The notes: generated from the sequence alone by a model not told the origin. Shown: positions 29,756-40,085, numbered from the stretch's first letter. The stretch is DNA of 64,000 bases from Acinetobacter sp. NIPH 2100 (GCF_000369805.1 NZ_KB850224.1:2800399-2864398); one strand, 5' to 3'. Program-made: numbers and translations.

Positions 29756-30808
29756 TTAACCCTCTCGACGGTCAATATATTCCATGTATCCTCGCCCCTC
29801 GATCTCACGTCCTTTATAAAAGCCTTCATAACCATAACCACCGACATACCCATTACTCATCCCATATAACATGGTGGTATCCACTTCTCCACGAATAATA
29901 ATCTCAGTATCGCCACGTTTATTTTTGACTAACCAACGGAATTTAAATGGCAGTTTAAGCGGTCGACCATCTTCTGCAATCGCTAACCGAGACTGATAAC
30001 TTAAAATTTCAAATTCAGCGTCCAAAGCTTGATTCCCCCCTTCTATATTTCGAAGAAAGGCTTTATTCACCATTTTTTCGCCATTAAAGTGTGTTTCATT
30101 CAATAAAAGCTGCGTCTGTTCATCAAGTGAAACAATATGATAGGTACTAAAATCGAGCGGAATTTTTCTCTCCGCAATAGATGATGAATCATTCAAACTC
30201 TTACAGAAAGCATATTCAAAGGTACATAATCCTGAAATTTTTTGGATACCACCTTGATAGCGAAAATACCCTTCATAATATGATAACAAGCTAAAGTGGT
30301 CATACATCGGCATTTGTATAAACCAAGACACCTTATCGGTGTTTTTAAGTTGGATATCCAGTTTGAATTCAGCTTGACGAATCACAACACGGTAATATGG
30401 ATACTGCCCTGCAATGCTGACATCTTTGCCAAACTGTAAAAATGGATTAGCTTCAGCAGACTGATAATTTTGCGGGATTAAATGACTTTGAGAATGCCGT
30501 GCCATTTTTGCCGCAGTCCCTGTCACAATCATGGCATTCTTGCCGAGATGGGTTTGCAACAATGGATCAGGCTCAACCGCCTCAGACTCGGCTGAACTAA
30601 CAATAGAAAGAAAGCTAAAAAATTGATGTGGATCAGGTAAATCTGGAATAATGATTCCGTAACGACTCCAACCTTTTTGTTGGGCCCGATGTTGAGGTTG
30701 CCAAGCGAATTCTTGTAAAAAAGACCGCTTGGAGCGTATCGTAGGATGATCGATTGCCTTATGCATTTGCTTTATAAAGCCCATGAAAGCAGGCCATTGA
30801 TTGAACAT
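29756..30808 (-). CDS. Conserved protein of unknown function (possibly DUF6670)
   Basis: Encodes 350 aa with no signal peptide or membrane helix. It contains many beta-strand-like segments and a Gly/Tyr-rich end (GYVGGYGYEGFYKGREIEGRGYMEYIDRREG). The C-terminal layout, with an ending that reports on a closed barrel, recalls lipocalin/AttH-like carotenoid-hydratase folds and the DUF6670 family found in Acinetobacter, but I cannot confirm either. Stands alone. Confidence 0.6.
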   Translation of the reverse strand: MFNQWPAFMGFIKQMHKAIDHPTIRSKRSFLQEFAWQPQHRAQQKGWSRYGIIIPDLPDPHQFFSFLSIVSSAESEAVEPDPLLQTHLGKNAMIVTGTAAKMARHSQSHLIPQNYQSAEANPFLQFGKDVSIAGQYPYYRVVIRQAEFKLDIQLKNTDKVSWFIQMPMYDHFSLLSYYEGYFRYQGGIQKISGLCTFEYAFCKSLNDSSSIAERKIPLDFSTYHIVSLDEQTQLLLNETHFNGEKMVNKAFLRNIEGGNQALDAEFEILSYQSRLAIAEDGRPLKLPFKFRWLVKNKRGDTEIIIRGEVDTTMLYGMSNGYVGGYGYEGFYKGREIEGRGYMEYIDRREG

Positions 30809-30994
30809 ATTGTTTTTCTCAGTTTTGGGATGAGTTCGAGTTGCCTAGAACGCGTCCTTGTTCATATTTTTCCTTTTATAAAATACATAGATTTATCCAG
30901 ATAATTTTATTGAAATAGGTCTAGTTTTTTGACTAAAAATGACATTTTCAATGAATGTCCCGATACAACCTAGCAATATGTAGTTTGCATAAAG

Positions 30995-31023
30995 AAAAAG
31001 AGTCCAAACCTTGGACTCTTTTT
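30995..31023. terminator. Terminator of the amino acid permease gene
   Basis: Perfect 13-bp stem AAAAAGAGTCCAA / TTGGACTCTTTTT with a 3-base loop. Confidence 0.92.
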
Positions 31024-31049
31024 CTTACGCTGCATAGGCAAATTTCAAC

Positions 31050-32432
31050 TTAAATATTTGGCTGCGCGGCTGTAGAGATAACGTTCTTCTTTTTATATTT
31101 TAGTACGTACATCAGTGCTAAAACACCCAACCAAATCGGCCCAAGAATCACCGCTAAACGCATATCAGGTGTCATCGCCATAATAATCAGGATAAAGCAG
31201 ACAAAGCTAATGGTTAAATAATTACTCCATGGGCTCCAGAGACTTTTAAACTTGGTCTGATGTTGCTTCAGGCGCATTGCTTTATTAAATTTCAAATGTG
31301 TGACCGAAATCATCAACCAGTTAATGACCAAAGCAGCAACCACCAGCATCATAAACAGCTGAAAAGCTTCACCAGGAATTAAATAGTTGACCACCACACA
31401 AATTGCCGTCACCGATGCAGAGACAATGGCAGCAGGTACAGGAATACCACGCGCATTGACTTTTTTCAATATCGCAGGTGCATTGCCCTGTTCTGCCAAG
31501 CCATGCAGCATCCGGCTATTACAGTAAATACAGCTGTTATAAACCGAAACCGCCGCGATCAAAACCACAAAGTTCAATATATTCGCCACACCATTACTGT
31601 TTAACGACTGGAAGATTAAGACAAAAGGACTTCCTCCTTCCGCCACCATATTCCACGGATAAAGACACAATAAAATCCCAATTGCACCAATGTAGAAAAT
31701 CAAAATACGATACACGATCTGATTGACTGCTTTTGGAATAGTGGTTTCAGGTTTCTTAGTTTCTGCTGCAGCGATCCCGATCAGCTCAAGTCCGCCAAAC
31801 GCAAACATAATCACCGCAAGTGCCATGACAAAACCATGCGCACCATGTGGGAAAAAGCCACCGTGTTGCCATAAATTGGCAATGCCTGCTTGCGGTCCAG
31901 CAGAACCAGAAAGTAAAAGATAAGCACCAAAACCAATCATGCTTAAAATCGCAACAATCTTGATGCAGGAGAACAGAAATTCTGACTCACCAAAGAAGCG
32001 GACATTGACCAGATTAATTGCATTGATCAACACGAAGAAAACCAGTGCAGTCAGCCATGTGGGAATTTCAGGCCACCAAAACTGGATAAAGGTCCCAATT
32101 GCACTGAGTTCTGCCATACTAACCAGCACATACAGCACCCAATAATTCCAACCTGACATAAAGCCTGCCATTCGGCCCCAGTACTTATTGGCAAAATAAC
32201 TAAATGAACCACTGACTGGTTCTTCGACTACCATCTCACCTAAATGACGCATGATTAAAAAAGCAATCACACCTGCAATTGCATAACCCAATAATATAGA
32301 AGGCCCTGCCAGTTTGATGGTTTGTGAAAGACCAAGAAATAATCCTGTACCAATCGCGCCACCTAGCGCAATTAACTGAATATGCCGATTGGACAATCCT
32401 TGTTTTAACTCATGTTTATTGTTTACATCCAT
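31050..32432 (-). CDS. Amino acid permease of the AroP/ProY type
   Basis: Encodes 460 aa. APC-superfamily proton symporter with about 12 membrane helices. The family signature is clear: LSNRHIQLIALGGAIGTGLFLGLS, GEMVVEEPVSGSFSYFA and FGGLELIGIAAAET. GGAG precedes the ATG at 32432 (a GTG lies one codon upstream). It is next to ipdC, so an aromatic amino acid is a reasonable guess for the substrate; AroP, PheP, ProY and CycA cannot be told apart by reading. Confidence 0.88.
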   Translation of the reverse strand: MDVNNKHELKQGLSNRHIQLIALGGAIGTGLFLGLSQTIKLAGPSILLGYAIAGVIAFLIMRHLGEMVVEEPVSGSFSYFANKYWGRMAGFMSGWNYWVLYVLVSMAELSAIGTFIQFWWPEIPTWLTALVFFVLINAINLVNVRFFGESEFLFSCIKIVAILSMIGFGAYLLLSGSAGPQAGIANLWQHGGFFPHGAHGFVMALAVIMFAFGGLELIGIAAAETKKPETTIPKAVNQIVYRILIFYIGAIGILLCLYPWNMVAEGGSPFVLIFQSLNSNGVANILNFVVLIAAVSVYNSCIYCNSRMLHGLAEQGNAPAILKKVNARGIPVPAAIVSASVTAICVVVNYLIPGEAFQLFMMLVVAALVINWLMISVTHLKFNKAMRLKQHQTKFKSLWSPWSNYLTISFVCFILIIMAMTPDMRLAVILGPIWLGVLALMYVLKYKKKNVISTAAQPNI

Positions 32433-32570
32433 CACTTTATCTCCAATGTGTGTGTCACATCCTGTACACCTTTTATACAGCGCATGATTCGAAGCTCACC
32501 ATGAAGCTCCGAATCTGATTCGCTCTCTTATCAATTTATAAATTTGAAGATTTTCCAAATTTTCTTCTGA

Positions 32571-34292
32571 TTAGAAGGAAATTGCTTTTTTACACGGTAA
32601 TGCTTGGGAACGTTGTTTTAAGATTTCATAACCTCGATCGCCATAATCAAAACGGGCAATCACCGAAGCAAACTTTTTCAGGCTCAAGGGCGCATCCATA
32701 GCGGGCAGTTTTAATTCGATAAAGGTCAGACCATCAAATTGATCAATATTTTCTAATGTTTGTTTAAGTTGACCAGCGGTTTCTACCACACAACTTTTAT
32801 AGGCTTTCATGCCATTAAAGACATTTGGAATTTCGGCATATTTCCAATTCTGGACATCGTTATACGCAGCATTCTCCCCCATGATCAAACGTTCAATGGT
32901 ATAGCCGCCATTGTTCAATAAGAAGATAATCGGCTTGAGATCATGACGGATAATGGTTGAGAGTTCTTGTACGGTGAGCTGAAACGAACCATCCCCAATA
33001 AATAGGATTTGGCGGCGTTCAGGTGCCGCCAGCAAACTGCCGAGTAAAGCAGGCAAGGTATAACCAATCGAACCCCATAGTGGTTGGGCAATATATTTCG
33101 CAGTTGCAGGCAACTGTATACCTGCCAAAGCAGAATTCGAGGTTCCTACCTCTCCGATAATGACATCATCTTCTTTTAGAAAACCTGCAATTGCATTCCA
33201 TAAAATGTCCTGACTTAATGTTTGCTGTTCCGAAACTTCCACAGTTTTTAAAGGCTGTTTCTCCAAAATCGGTTTGGATAGTTTACGCGCTGCAACCTTC
33301 TTATTCAGTTCTACCAGAAGTTGTCCAATTTCAATGCCTGGAAAATCCTGTCCAAAAATCGTCAATGCATAGGGCTTAATTTCGATATAGTTTTCAGTAG
33401 CAATTTGATGGGTAAACACGCCTGTTCCCACATCACTAAAACGTACACCAACACCAATCAAACAGTCGGACTGTTCAATGGTATTGCGAACCTGCGGCTG
33501 ACTCGCTCCACCGACATACGTTCCCACATAACGAGGTGAACCTTCATCCATAATATTTTTTGCCGTAAGCATGCTGGCAAAGGGAATCGAACATTTTTGT
33601 GATAAATCACTCAGTAGTGAAGTTACCCCAAAGACGGATGCTTCATTATCAATTAACAATGCCGGATTTTTAGCAGAACCAATTACCTCACACAGTTTCG
33701 CGACAGCGCTGTTTAATAGCTCGGGCTCCACCGCTGGATAGGACAAATCTAATGCACGATCTGACACTTCAATTTTAACGTGGGTAATATCTGAAGGTAG
33801 CTGGATATGAACTGGACGACGATCCAGAAAACACTGGCGTAATACACGGTCAATTTCAAAGGCTGCGTTGGCGGGGGTTAAACGTGTTTGCGCGACCGTG
33901 AACTCTTTCATGCAGTTCATGATATTGTCGTAGTTGCCATCCACCAGTGTGTGATGTACTAAAGTTCCTTTCTGCACCACATGCAAAGGTGGAATACCCG
34001 AAATATGCACCACAGGCACATTCTCTGCATACGCACCCGCAATGCCATTGATGGCACTTAAATCACCCACACCATAAGTGGTGGTGAGTGCGGCAAACCC
34101 ATTGATCCGCGCATAACCATCTGCCGCATAAGCAGCATTTAATTCATTACAATTACCGATAAATTCAAGTTGCGCATCTGCTTCAACTTGTTCGAGATAA
34201 GAAAGGTTAAAATCACCAGGTACACCAAACAGATGTTGGATACCCATTTGTTGAAGACGAAGATTTAAAAAATCACCAATTTCTATGAACAT
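32571..34292 (-). CDS. ipdC: Thiamine diphosphate-dependent 2-keto-acid decarboxylase (indolepyruvate/phenylpyruvate type)
   Basis: Encodes 573 aa from the ATG at 34292, with AAGGA upstream (a TTG at 34310 is possible). Cofactor-activating Glu50 (NCNELNAAYAADGYAR), the paired His113-His114 typical of keto-acid decarboxylases (TLVHHTLVDG), and the ThDP/Mg motif GDGS (433-436) to NN (460-461) are all intact. This pattern indicates decarboxylation of indolepyruvate, phenylpyruvate or related acids to aldehydes rather than acetolactate synthesis. Substrate is inferred from the neighbours: an amino acid permease, an Lrp regulator and an aldehyde dehydrogenase. Confidence 0.88.
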   Translation of the reverse strand: MFIEIGDFLNLRLQQMGIQHLFGVPGDFNLSYLEQVEADAQLEFIGNCNELNAAYAADGYARINGFAALTTTYGVGDLSAINGIAGAYAENVPVVHISGIPPLHVVQKGTLVHHTLVDGNYDNIMNCMKEFTVAQTRLTPANAAFEIDRVLRQCFLDRRPVHIQLPSDITHVKIEVSDRALDLSYPAVEPELLNSAVAKLCEVIGSAKNPALLIDNEASVFGVTSLLSDLSQKCSIPFASMLTAKNIMDEGSPRYVGTYVGGASQPQVRNTIEQSDCLIGVGVRFSDVGTGVFTHQIATENYIEIKPYALTIFGQDFPGIEIGQLLVELNKKVAARKLSKPILEKQPLKTVEVSEQQTLSQDILWNAIAGFLKEDDVIIGEVGTSNSALAGIQLPATAKYIAQPLWGSIGYTLPALLGSLLAAPERRQILFIGDGSFQLTVQELSTIIRHDLKPIIFLLNNGGYTIERLIMGENAAYNDVQNWKYAEIPNVFNGMKAYKSCVVETAGQLKQTLENIDQFDGLTFIELKLPAMDAPLSLKKFASVIARFDYGDRGYEILKQRSQALPCKKAISF

Positions 34293-34362
34293 TGCTCTAC
34301 ATCCTTTCAAGTCAATTTTTTATTCCATAGAAAAATAATATTTCATCTACCTGTTAAATTTC

Positions 34363-34423
34363 GTGCATAATAAAAACGGATTTTAATAAAAATACAATAT
34401 TTGTGTATCATAAAAGGATTTTA
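34363..34423. promoter_or_regulatory. Repeated element in the ipdC / Lrp divergent promoter
   Basis: Two near-identical ~21-23-base direct repeats, at 34363-34385 and 34403-34423, both running GTG-A/T-rich-GGATTTTA. Their starts are 40 bases apart, close to four helical turns. The second covers the ribosome binding site of the Lrp gene; a -10-like TACAAT (34393-34398) lies between them. Fits a site bound by the adjacent regulator. Confidence 0.5.
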
Positions 34424-34427
34424 TGCA

Positions 34428-34913
34428 ATGGATAAGTTCGACTGGCAAATCATTCAGGCATTACAAAAGAATGGACGGCTCACCAATCAGGAAGTGGGAG
34501 ATTTAATCGGTTTATCTGCTTCCCAGTGTTCTAGACGACGGCAACTACTGGAGCAAAAAGGCGTGATCTTGGGTTATGCAGCCCGCATTCACCAACAAGC
34601 CTTAGGTTTGGAGGTAACAGCAATGATCCATATTAATTTGCGTATTCATGAAGCCAAGTCACAGCAAGCATTTCAGGACCTCATTGAAGCTGAAGACAAT
34701 ATTCAAGATGCCTTTTCAATTAGTGGCGATGCAGACTTTATTTTAAAAGTTGTCGCGGAAAATCTGGAACAGCTTTCCCAATTCGTTACCGAACGGCTAC
34801 TTTCTTATGGTTTTATTGGACATATCAAATCTTACATTGTGTTAAAAAAAATCAAAGAACAGAATCATTTTTTAAGTAAAAGCAAAAGTCATAGTTACTA
34901 CCCTGCAACTTAA
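34428..34913 (+). CDS. Lrp/AsnC-family transcriptional regulator
   Basis: Encodes 161 aa from the ATG at 34428 with AGGA upstream. N-terminal winged helix-turn-helix (DWQIIQALQKNGRLTNQEVGDLIGLSASQCSRR) and C-terminal RAM ligand-binding domain (FSISGDADFILKVVAENL). Divergent from ipdC, so a likely local regulator of the keto-acid decarboxylase and perhaps of the permease and dehydrogenase, responding to an amino acid. Confidence 0.93.
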   Translation: MDKFDWQIIQALQKNGRLTNQEVGDLIGLSASQCSRRRQLLEQKGVILGYAARIHQQALGLEVTAMIHINLRIHEAKSQQAFQDLIEAEDNIQDAFSISGDADFILKVVAENLEQLSQFVTERLLSYGFIGHIKSYIVLKKIKEQNHFLSKSKSHSYYPAT

Positions 34914-34948
34914 ATCCAATTTTAAACAGCAGCATGCATAAAAAGAAA

Positions 34949-34971
34949 AAGGCGGATATCGAATCCGCCTT
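34949..34971 (-). terminator. Terminator of the aldehyde dehydrogenase gene
   Basis: Perfect 9-bp stem AAGGCGGAT / ATCCGCCTT, loop ATCGA; T-rich tail on the minus strand, between convergent genes. Confidence 0.87.
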
Positions 34972-34985
34972 AAAATTATAAAAGT

Positions 34986-36416
34986 TTAAACTTTATTGAT
35001 ATGCAGCGTTTGCCCAATGGTATTTTCCAGCAAACCTTCCATCCCAAACTCAGCACCGACACCCGACATTTTCCAGCCACCAAAAGGCGCATGTGGGACA
35101 ATTTCTGCATGAGTATTGATCCACACTGTTCCACATTCGAGTTGTGCTGCATAGAACTGTGCCGCTTTCAAATCACTCGACCAAATTGAACCACCTAATC
35201 CAAACTCACTCGCATTGGCACGCGCGATCGCATCATCAATGCTGATATATTTGAGAATTGGCAACACTGGGCCAAACTGTTCTTCCTGCACTACTCGGCA
35301 TGTTTCATCCAGTTCAGTGAGAATGGTCGGCGCAATAAAATAGCCCTGCGTAGGTAATCTTTGATCACCAGATAAAGCTTTCGCTCCATGCGCCATAGCA
35401 TCAGAAATTAAAGCTTTGACTTTCTGGTATTGCATCTGATTTTGCACTGGCCCGAAGGTCGTTCCGGCAGCCATACCATCACCCACGATCTGTGCATTAG
35501 CAATATCAGCAAGTTTTTGTGCTAAAGCATCGTATTGGCTTTCATGCACATATAAGCGTTTTAAAGCCGCGCATGTCTGTCCACCATTTAGAAATGCAAC
35601 GTTAAAAATACGATTGGCAATCTGGTCTAGATCCGAATCAGGTAATACAATACCTGCATCGTTACCGCCAAGCTCTAAAGTTAAGTGTTTCAAGGTCTTG
35701 ACCGCACCCGACATAATATGTTGGCCAGTCTTGGTTGATCCAGTAAAAACAACCTTTTGTACATCTGAATGCGTTGATAGCGCTTCTCCAATTTCGCCAT
35801 CCCCTACGACGATCGAGATGACACCTGCTGGCACTTCTTGCTGAATGATTTCACACAGCTTTAAAGTGGCTAAAGGCGTAAATTCAGATGGTTTATTGAT
35901 GACCACATTCCCTGCACGTAAAGCAGGCATGATATGCCAGACGGCGATCATCAGTGGCCAGTTCCAAGGTGTAATCGAAGCGACGACACCTAGAGGTTGA
36001 TAGTGACGTTCAATACGTTTCTGCTCGCTATCTTCCAAGACATCCACGGGTAAGTCCAAACTCGCAGTATACCGCGTCCAGCCAATCGCACCCTGCACCT
36101 CCATCTGTGCCAACGCTAGTGGCTTACCTTGCTCAAGTACCACTAACTCAGCCAACATTTCCGCATGTTTTTCTATCCCATCAGCAATTTTATTGAGTAT
36201 GCTTTTACGTTCGTCATGGGAACTACGCTGCCAGCTTTTAAATGCTTGTTGCGCTGCAGCAATGGCTTGATTCACCTGCGCAACTGAAGCTTTGGCGCAA
36301 CTTGCTGCAACTGTACCTGTTGCTGGATTGATAATATCGAGTTCGCCCGCTTCACCGAGGCAAGATTGACCGTTAATAATCAGTTTAAATTCGTTTTGCA
36401 TATTCAGTTGTTGCAT
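34986..36416 (-). CDS. NAD(P)-dependent aldehyde dehydrogenase
   Basis: Encodes 476 aa from the ATG at 36416, which has AAGGAA six bases upstream; the longer frame to 36500 is not supported. Catalytic Cys282 (GGQTCAALKR), general base Glu248 (LELGGNDAGIV) and the cofactor-binding NKPSEFTP stretch are intact. Oxidises an aldehyde to the acid in the cytoplasm. The location beside ipdC suggests indoleacetaldehyde or phenylacetaldehyde, but this is inference. Confidence 0.9.
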   Translation of the reverse strand: MQQLNMQNEFKLIINGQSCLGEAGELDIINPATGTVAASCAKASVAQVNQAIAAAQQAFKSWQRSSHDERKSILNKIADGIEKHAEMLAELVVLEQGKPLALAQMEVQGAIGWTRYTASLDLPVDVLEDSEQKRIERHYQPLGVVASITPWNWPLMIAVWHIMPALRAGNVVINKPSEFTPLATLKLCEIIQQEVPAGVISIVVGDGEIGEALSTHSDVQKVVFTGSTKTGQHIMSGAVKTLKHLTLELGGNDAGIVLPDSDLDQIANRIFNVAFLNGGQTCAALKRLYVHESQYDALAQKLADIANAQIVGDGMAAGTTFGPVQNQMQYQKVKALISDAMAHGAKALSGDQRLPTQGYFIAPTILTELDETCRVVQEEQFGPVLPILKYISIDDAIARANASEFGLGGSIWSSDLKAAQFYAAQLECGTVWINTHAEIVPHAPFGGWKMSGVGAEFGMEGLLENTIGQTLHINKV

Positions 36417-36665
36417 GTGTTGTTCCTTCAATTCATTGTCATCATGGCTCTCATTTTTGATTTTGCTCTTATCAAGGAAATCGACCGCTACTAAGCACAA
36501 GACAAGTGATATTTATCCAGCAAAAAACTTGAGAATCTTTCAATACAATATGAAATTTGCGCGTCACAATTTATGCGTAATTATTTCTGATTCTTATTTA
36601 AAATGCATACTTTGTGCATAAACATTGCAAAACAAACACAAGAACTGAATAAAGAAAATTTTGCA

Positions 36666-36702
36666 GCAATAAAAAAGGCACATAATGTGCCTTTTTTATT
36701 GC
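36666..36702. terminator. Long perfect-palindrome terminator of ddc
   Basis: Arms of 18 bases (36666-36683 and 36685-36702) are perfectly complementary around a single central A. The core is GGCAC-AT / AT-GTGCC, flanked by A6 and T6 tracts, so it can terminate in both directions. Confidence 0.9.
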
Positions 36703-36713
36703 TTTAAGATCAA

Positions 36714-38246
36714 TTAATCGATGGCTGGAACATAAGTCCCTGCAGCAATTGCATCTTTAATACGATCAGTTTCTGCAAGCACTAATGCAAGCAAGTTCTG
36801 AACGTTTTCAAGCGTTGCAACTGGGCTTAAAGTGGTCATTTTCAATGATTGAACATTGCCTACTTTGGTCACACCAATATTCGCTTCACCACGTGCAAAT
36901 AGTTCATCTGCAACGTTTTGGTTCAAGCTATCGATAAATTCAGCAGGATAACCTTCTGGTACAACACGGAATAAGACTGAAGCAAACTGAGGTTCAATCA
37001 ACAATTCAAGACCAACAGTCGCTTTAATATAATCAGCAACTTCACGCGTTAATTTCACACCATGATCAATCATCGAACCATAAAGCTCTTCGCCTAATGC
37101 TTCAACGGTCATCCATAATTTCAATGCATCAAAACGACGTGTCGTTTGTAATGATTTAGACACAAGGTTAGGTACACCATGCTCTTCGTCATAAGCAGAG
37201 TTCAAATATTCTGCTTCATAATGCATAAAGCGATAGTTTGCTTCGTCTTTCAACAAGAAAGCGCCACAGCTAATGCTTTGGAAATAATGTTTATGGAAAT
37301 CAAGCGTAATTGAGTCTGATAATTCAATCCCATCAAGCATTGCACGATGGTCATTTGAAAGAATCAGTGCACCACCCCAAGCTGCATCAATGTGCATCCA
37401 TGAACCATACTTGGTGGTAATTTCACGGATTTTCTTGAGTGGATCAATCGCACCCGCATCTGTTGTACCCGCAGTTGCAACAACACACGCTACAATTTTA
37501 CCTTCAGCTTGAAGATGCGCCATGGTTTTTTCCAGTGCATCGACATCCATCTGTGCATTTTCATTCACAGGAACGGTCACAACTGACTGGAAACCCATAC
37601 CCATCATCGCCATGTTCTTTTGCACAGAGAAGTGTGCATTTTCAGAACAGATGACTTTGACGTTTTTCATTGCTTCTGCTGGGATACCATCACGCTGAAC
37701 AGACCATGGCTTAGCATTTTCGTCTTTCCAGTTTTTCGAAATGCACCAGTCACGCGCAAGCAATACACCCATCAAGTTTGACTGCGTACCACCAGAAGTG
37801 AACACACCTGCTTGACCAGCACCATAGCCCACTTTTTGGCGAAGCCAATCAATCAACTGAACTTCCATCAACGAACCCGCTGGGCTTTGATCCCATGAAT
37901 CCATTGATTGGTTGGTCGCATTGATTAGCACTTCCGCGATTTGGCTCATCACCATAGTCGGGCAGTGTAAGTGTGCAAGTGAGTGTGGATGATGTACTTT
38001 TAAGCTCTTATTGAGGAAAAGCTCAATCATGCGTTGTAAAGATTGTTGTACACCTAAACCATCTTTAGACGGTTGAAAAGAAATTGCTGCACGCAAATCT
38101 TTAATGCTTCCGCCCGTGTACATTTTATCATTTTGCAACCATGCTGAAACGGCTTGTACCGCCTCGCCCATTGCTGACTCATAGTCAGCAATGGATTGAG
38201 CATCATTGCAGAGTAACGCTTTACGATGTTCTGCAAAATCAACCAT
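36714..38246 (-). CDS. ddc: L-2,4-diaminobutyrate decarboxylase
   Basis: Encodes 510 aa. PLP group II decarboxylase making 1,3-diaminopropane. PLP lysine Lys319 in [10 protein letters not shown]; Asp287 in [10 protein letters not shown] pairs with the PLP nitrogen; [10 protein letters not shown] binds the phosphate. Begins three bases after the dat stop, so translated as a pair. The product is needed for surface motility in A. baumannii and is a precursor for polyamine-type siderophores. Confidence 0.95.
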   Translation of the reverse strand: MVDFAEHRKALLCNDAQSIADYESAMGEAVQAVSAWLQNDKMYTGGSIKDLRAAISFQPSKDGLGVQQSLQRMIELFLNKSLKVHHPHSLAHLHCPTMVMSQIAEVLINATNQSMDSWDQSPAGSLMEVQLIDWLRQKVGYGAGQAGVFTSGGTQSNLMGVLLARDWCISKNWKDENAKPWSVQRDGIPAEAMKNVKVICSENAHFSVQKNMAMMGMGFQSVVTVPVNENAQMDVDALEKTMAHLQAEGKIVACVVATAGTTDAGAIDPLKKIREITTKYGSWMHIDAAWGGALILSNDHRAMLDGIELSDSITLDFHKHYFQSISCGAFLLKDEANYRFMHYEAEYLNSAYDEEHGVPNLVSKSLQTTRRFDALKLWMTVEALGEELYGSMIDHGVKLTREVADYIKATVGLELLIEPQFASVLFRVVPEGYPAEFIDSLNQNVADELFARGEANIGVTKVGNVQSLKMTTLSPVATLENVQNLLALVLAETDRIKDAIAAGTYVPAID

Positions 38247-38249
38247 GAA

Positions 38250-39620
38250 TTAGCCTCGTACTGCTTTTAATGCTTCAGCAACAGCTTTCTTGAAGCGAGC
38301 AACCGCCTCTACGCATTCTTCGTGATTGATAATTAATGGGCAAAGTAAACGGATGACTGTACCGTTACGGCCGCCTTTTTCAAGCAATAATTTATTGTTG
38401 AAACAAGCAGTTTGGATTGCAGCAGCCAATTGAGCATCAGCTGGTAGTGAACCCATATGATCCGCTGGTTTACGCTCGTCAACGATCTCAACACCGATCA
38501 TCAAACCACGACCACGTACGTTACCGATACATGGGAATTCTTGAGCAAGTTTCTTGAACTCAGCTTGTAAGAAGTCACCACGCTCTTGCGCATTTTGAGC
38601 AAGGTTTTGTTCTTTGATCACTTTAAGTGAAGCTAAACCTGTACCCATGGCAAGTTGGTTACCACGGAAAGTACCCGTGTGACCTGCTGGTTGCCAAGCA
38701 TCAAACTTACGTTTAATACCGAGTACTGCAAGTGGCAAACTACCACCTACCGCTTTAGACATCACCACAACATCAGGCTCGATACCTGCATGTTCAAAGG
38801 CAAACATTTTGCCTGAACGTGCAAAACCAGCTTGAACTTCGTCCAAAATTAAAACGATGTTGTGCTTTTCAGTCACTTCACGAATTTTTTGCAACCATTT
38901 AACAGGTGCAGTCACGACACCGCCCTCACCTTGAATTGCTTCAAGAATCACAGCAGCAGGTTTCGTCACACCGCTTTCAACATCTTCAATGAAATTTTCA
39001 AAGAAGTAAGTTAAAGCATCAACACCCGCTTCACCACCTAAACCAAGTGGGCAACGATATTCATGCGGGTATGGCATAAACTGTACGCCAGGCATTAAGC
39101 CATTCACCGCATTCTTCGCAGACAGGTTACCTGTCATTGCAAGTGCGCCGTGCGTCATGCCGTGGTAGCCGCCAGAGAAACTAATCACTGTGCTACGACC
39201 TGTGTAGGTTTTCGCTAATTTAATTGCTGCCTCTGTACCATCTGCACCAGATGGACCACAGAACTGTAGACAATACTCTTCCTTACCACCTGGTAATTGC
39301 TCAAGTAATGCTTCAGTAAATGCATCTTTTAAAGGCGTTGTTAAATCTAAAGTATGCAATGGGAGACCGCTTGCAAGCGTATCTTGAATACTTTGAATTA
39401 CCGCAGGATGGTTATGACCTAAAGCCAATGTTCCTGCCCCAGCTAGACAATCGAGGTACTCAGTACCTTCAACATCAGTAACCCAGCAACCTAATGCTTT
39501 GGCTATCGCTAATGGTAATTTACGTGGATAGCTACGAACATTGGATTCCATCTGACTTTGGCGAGTCAGGTAGTATTCGTTAGTAGAATTAGTGGCAGGG
39601 TTTACAGAAGTAACGCTCAT
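38250..39620 (-). CDS. dat: Diaminobutyrate-2-oxoglutarate aminotransferase
   Basis: Encodes 456 aa. Class III aminotransferase converting aspartate semialdehyde and glutamate to L-2,4-diaminobutyrate. PLP lysine Lys289 ([15 protein letters not shown]), Asp260 ([10 protein letters not shown]) and the phosphate-binding [13 protein letters not shown] are present. First gene of the dat-ddc operon. Confidence 0.95.
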   Translation of the reverse strand: MSVTSVNPATNSTNEYYLTRQSQMESNVRSYPRKLPLAIAKALGCWVTDVEGTEYLDCLAGAGTLALGHNHPAVIQSIQDTLASGLPLHTLDLTTPLKDAFTEALLEQLPGGKEEYCLQFCGPSGADGTEAAIKLAKTYTGRSTVISFSGGYHGMTHGALAMTGNLSAKNAVNGLMPGVQFMPYPHEYRCPLGLGGEAGVDALTYFFENFIEDVESGVTKPAAVILEAIQGEGGVVTAPVKWLQKIREVTEKHNIVLILDEVQAGFARSGKMFAFEHAGIEPDVVVMSKAVGGSLPLAVLGIKRKFDAWQPAGHTGTFRGNQLAMGTGLASLKVIKEQNLAQNAQERGDFLQAEFKKLAQEFPCIGNVRGRGLMIGVEIVDERKPADHMGSLPADAQLAAAIQTACFNNKLLLEKGGRNGTVIRLLCPLIINHEECVEAVARFKKAVAEALKAVRG

Positions 39621-40085
39621 ATCGAATTACCATCTCTGATATGGGTAAAAGAAATAAGTCTGGTGACTTGCGGTCGTTTGACTCGGTGCTTTTTAGAATC
39701 TAGTGAGACACAAATTTTATATCTTTCAACTAGGAGCGAGATGATACCTAATTTTGAAATAAAATAAACACTTTTTATGTCTTACGTTCATCTAATCTTA
39801 TTGAAAAAATGTTTCGTTCCAATAAGTATGATGAATTATCATCATACTATGTGACAAGCTAAAGAAAGTAAGCTTTTTTTAATTGGACTTCTGTTTTTAG
39901 ATAAATGGTCAAATTAATCCATATAATTCATTCATTTTTAATATTTTTTGTTTTATTTTTCTGTTGCAAAACACTGCTAATCCCTTACAAAGTCACCACA
40001 AAATATGCAGAAGTTCACCATGAGTTCTTTTTAATATCAAACTTGTAAAAATAAATTTTCGATACTAAATTCTAAGGAAATTTTT
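39621..40085. other. Divergent intergenic region dat / SIMPL gene
   Basis: 465 bases without a supportable gene. It must contain the dat promoter (left half) and the SIMPL-gene promoter (right half), but no -35/-10 pair stands out in the AT-rich sequence. No riboswitch fold is recognised. Confidence 0.55.
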
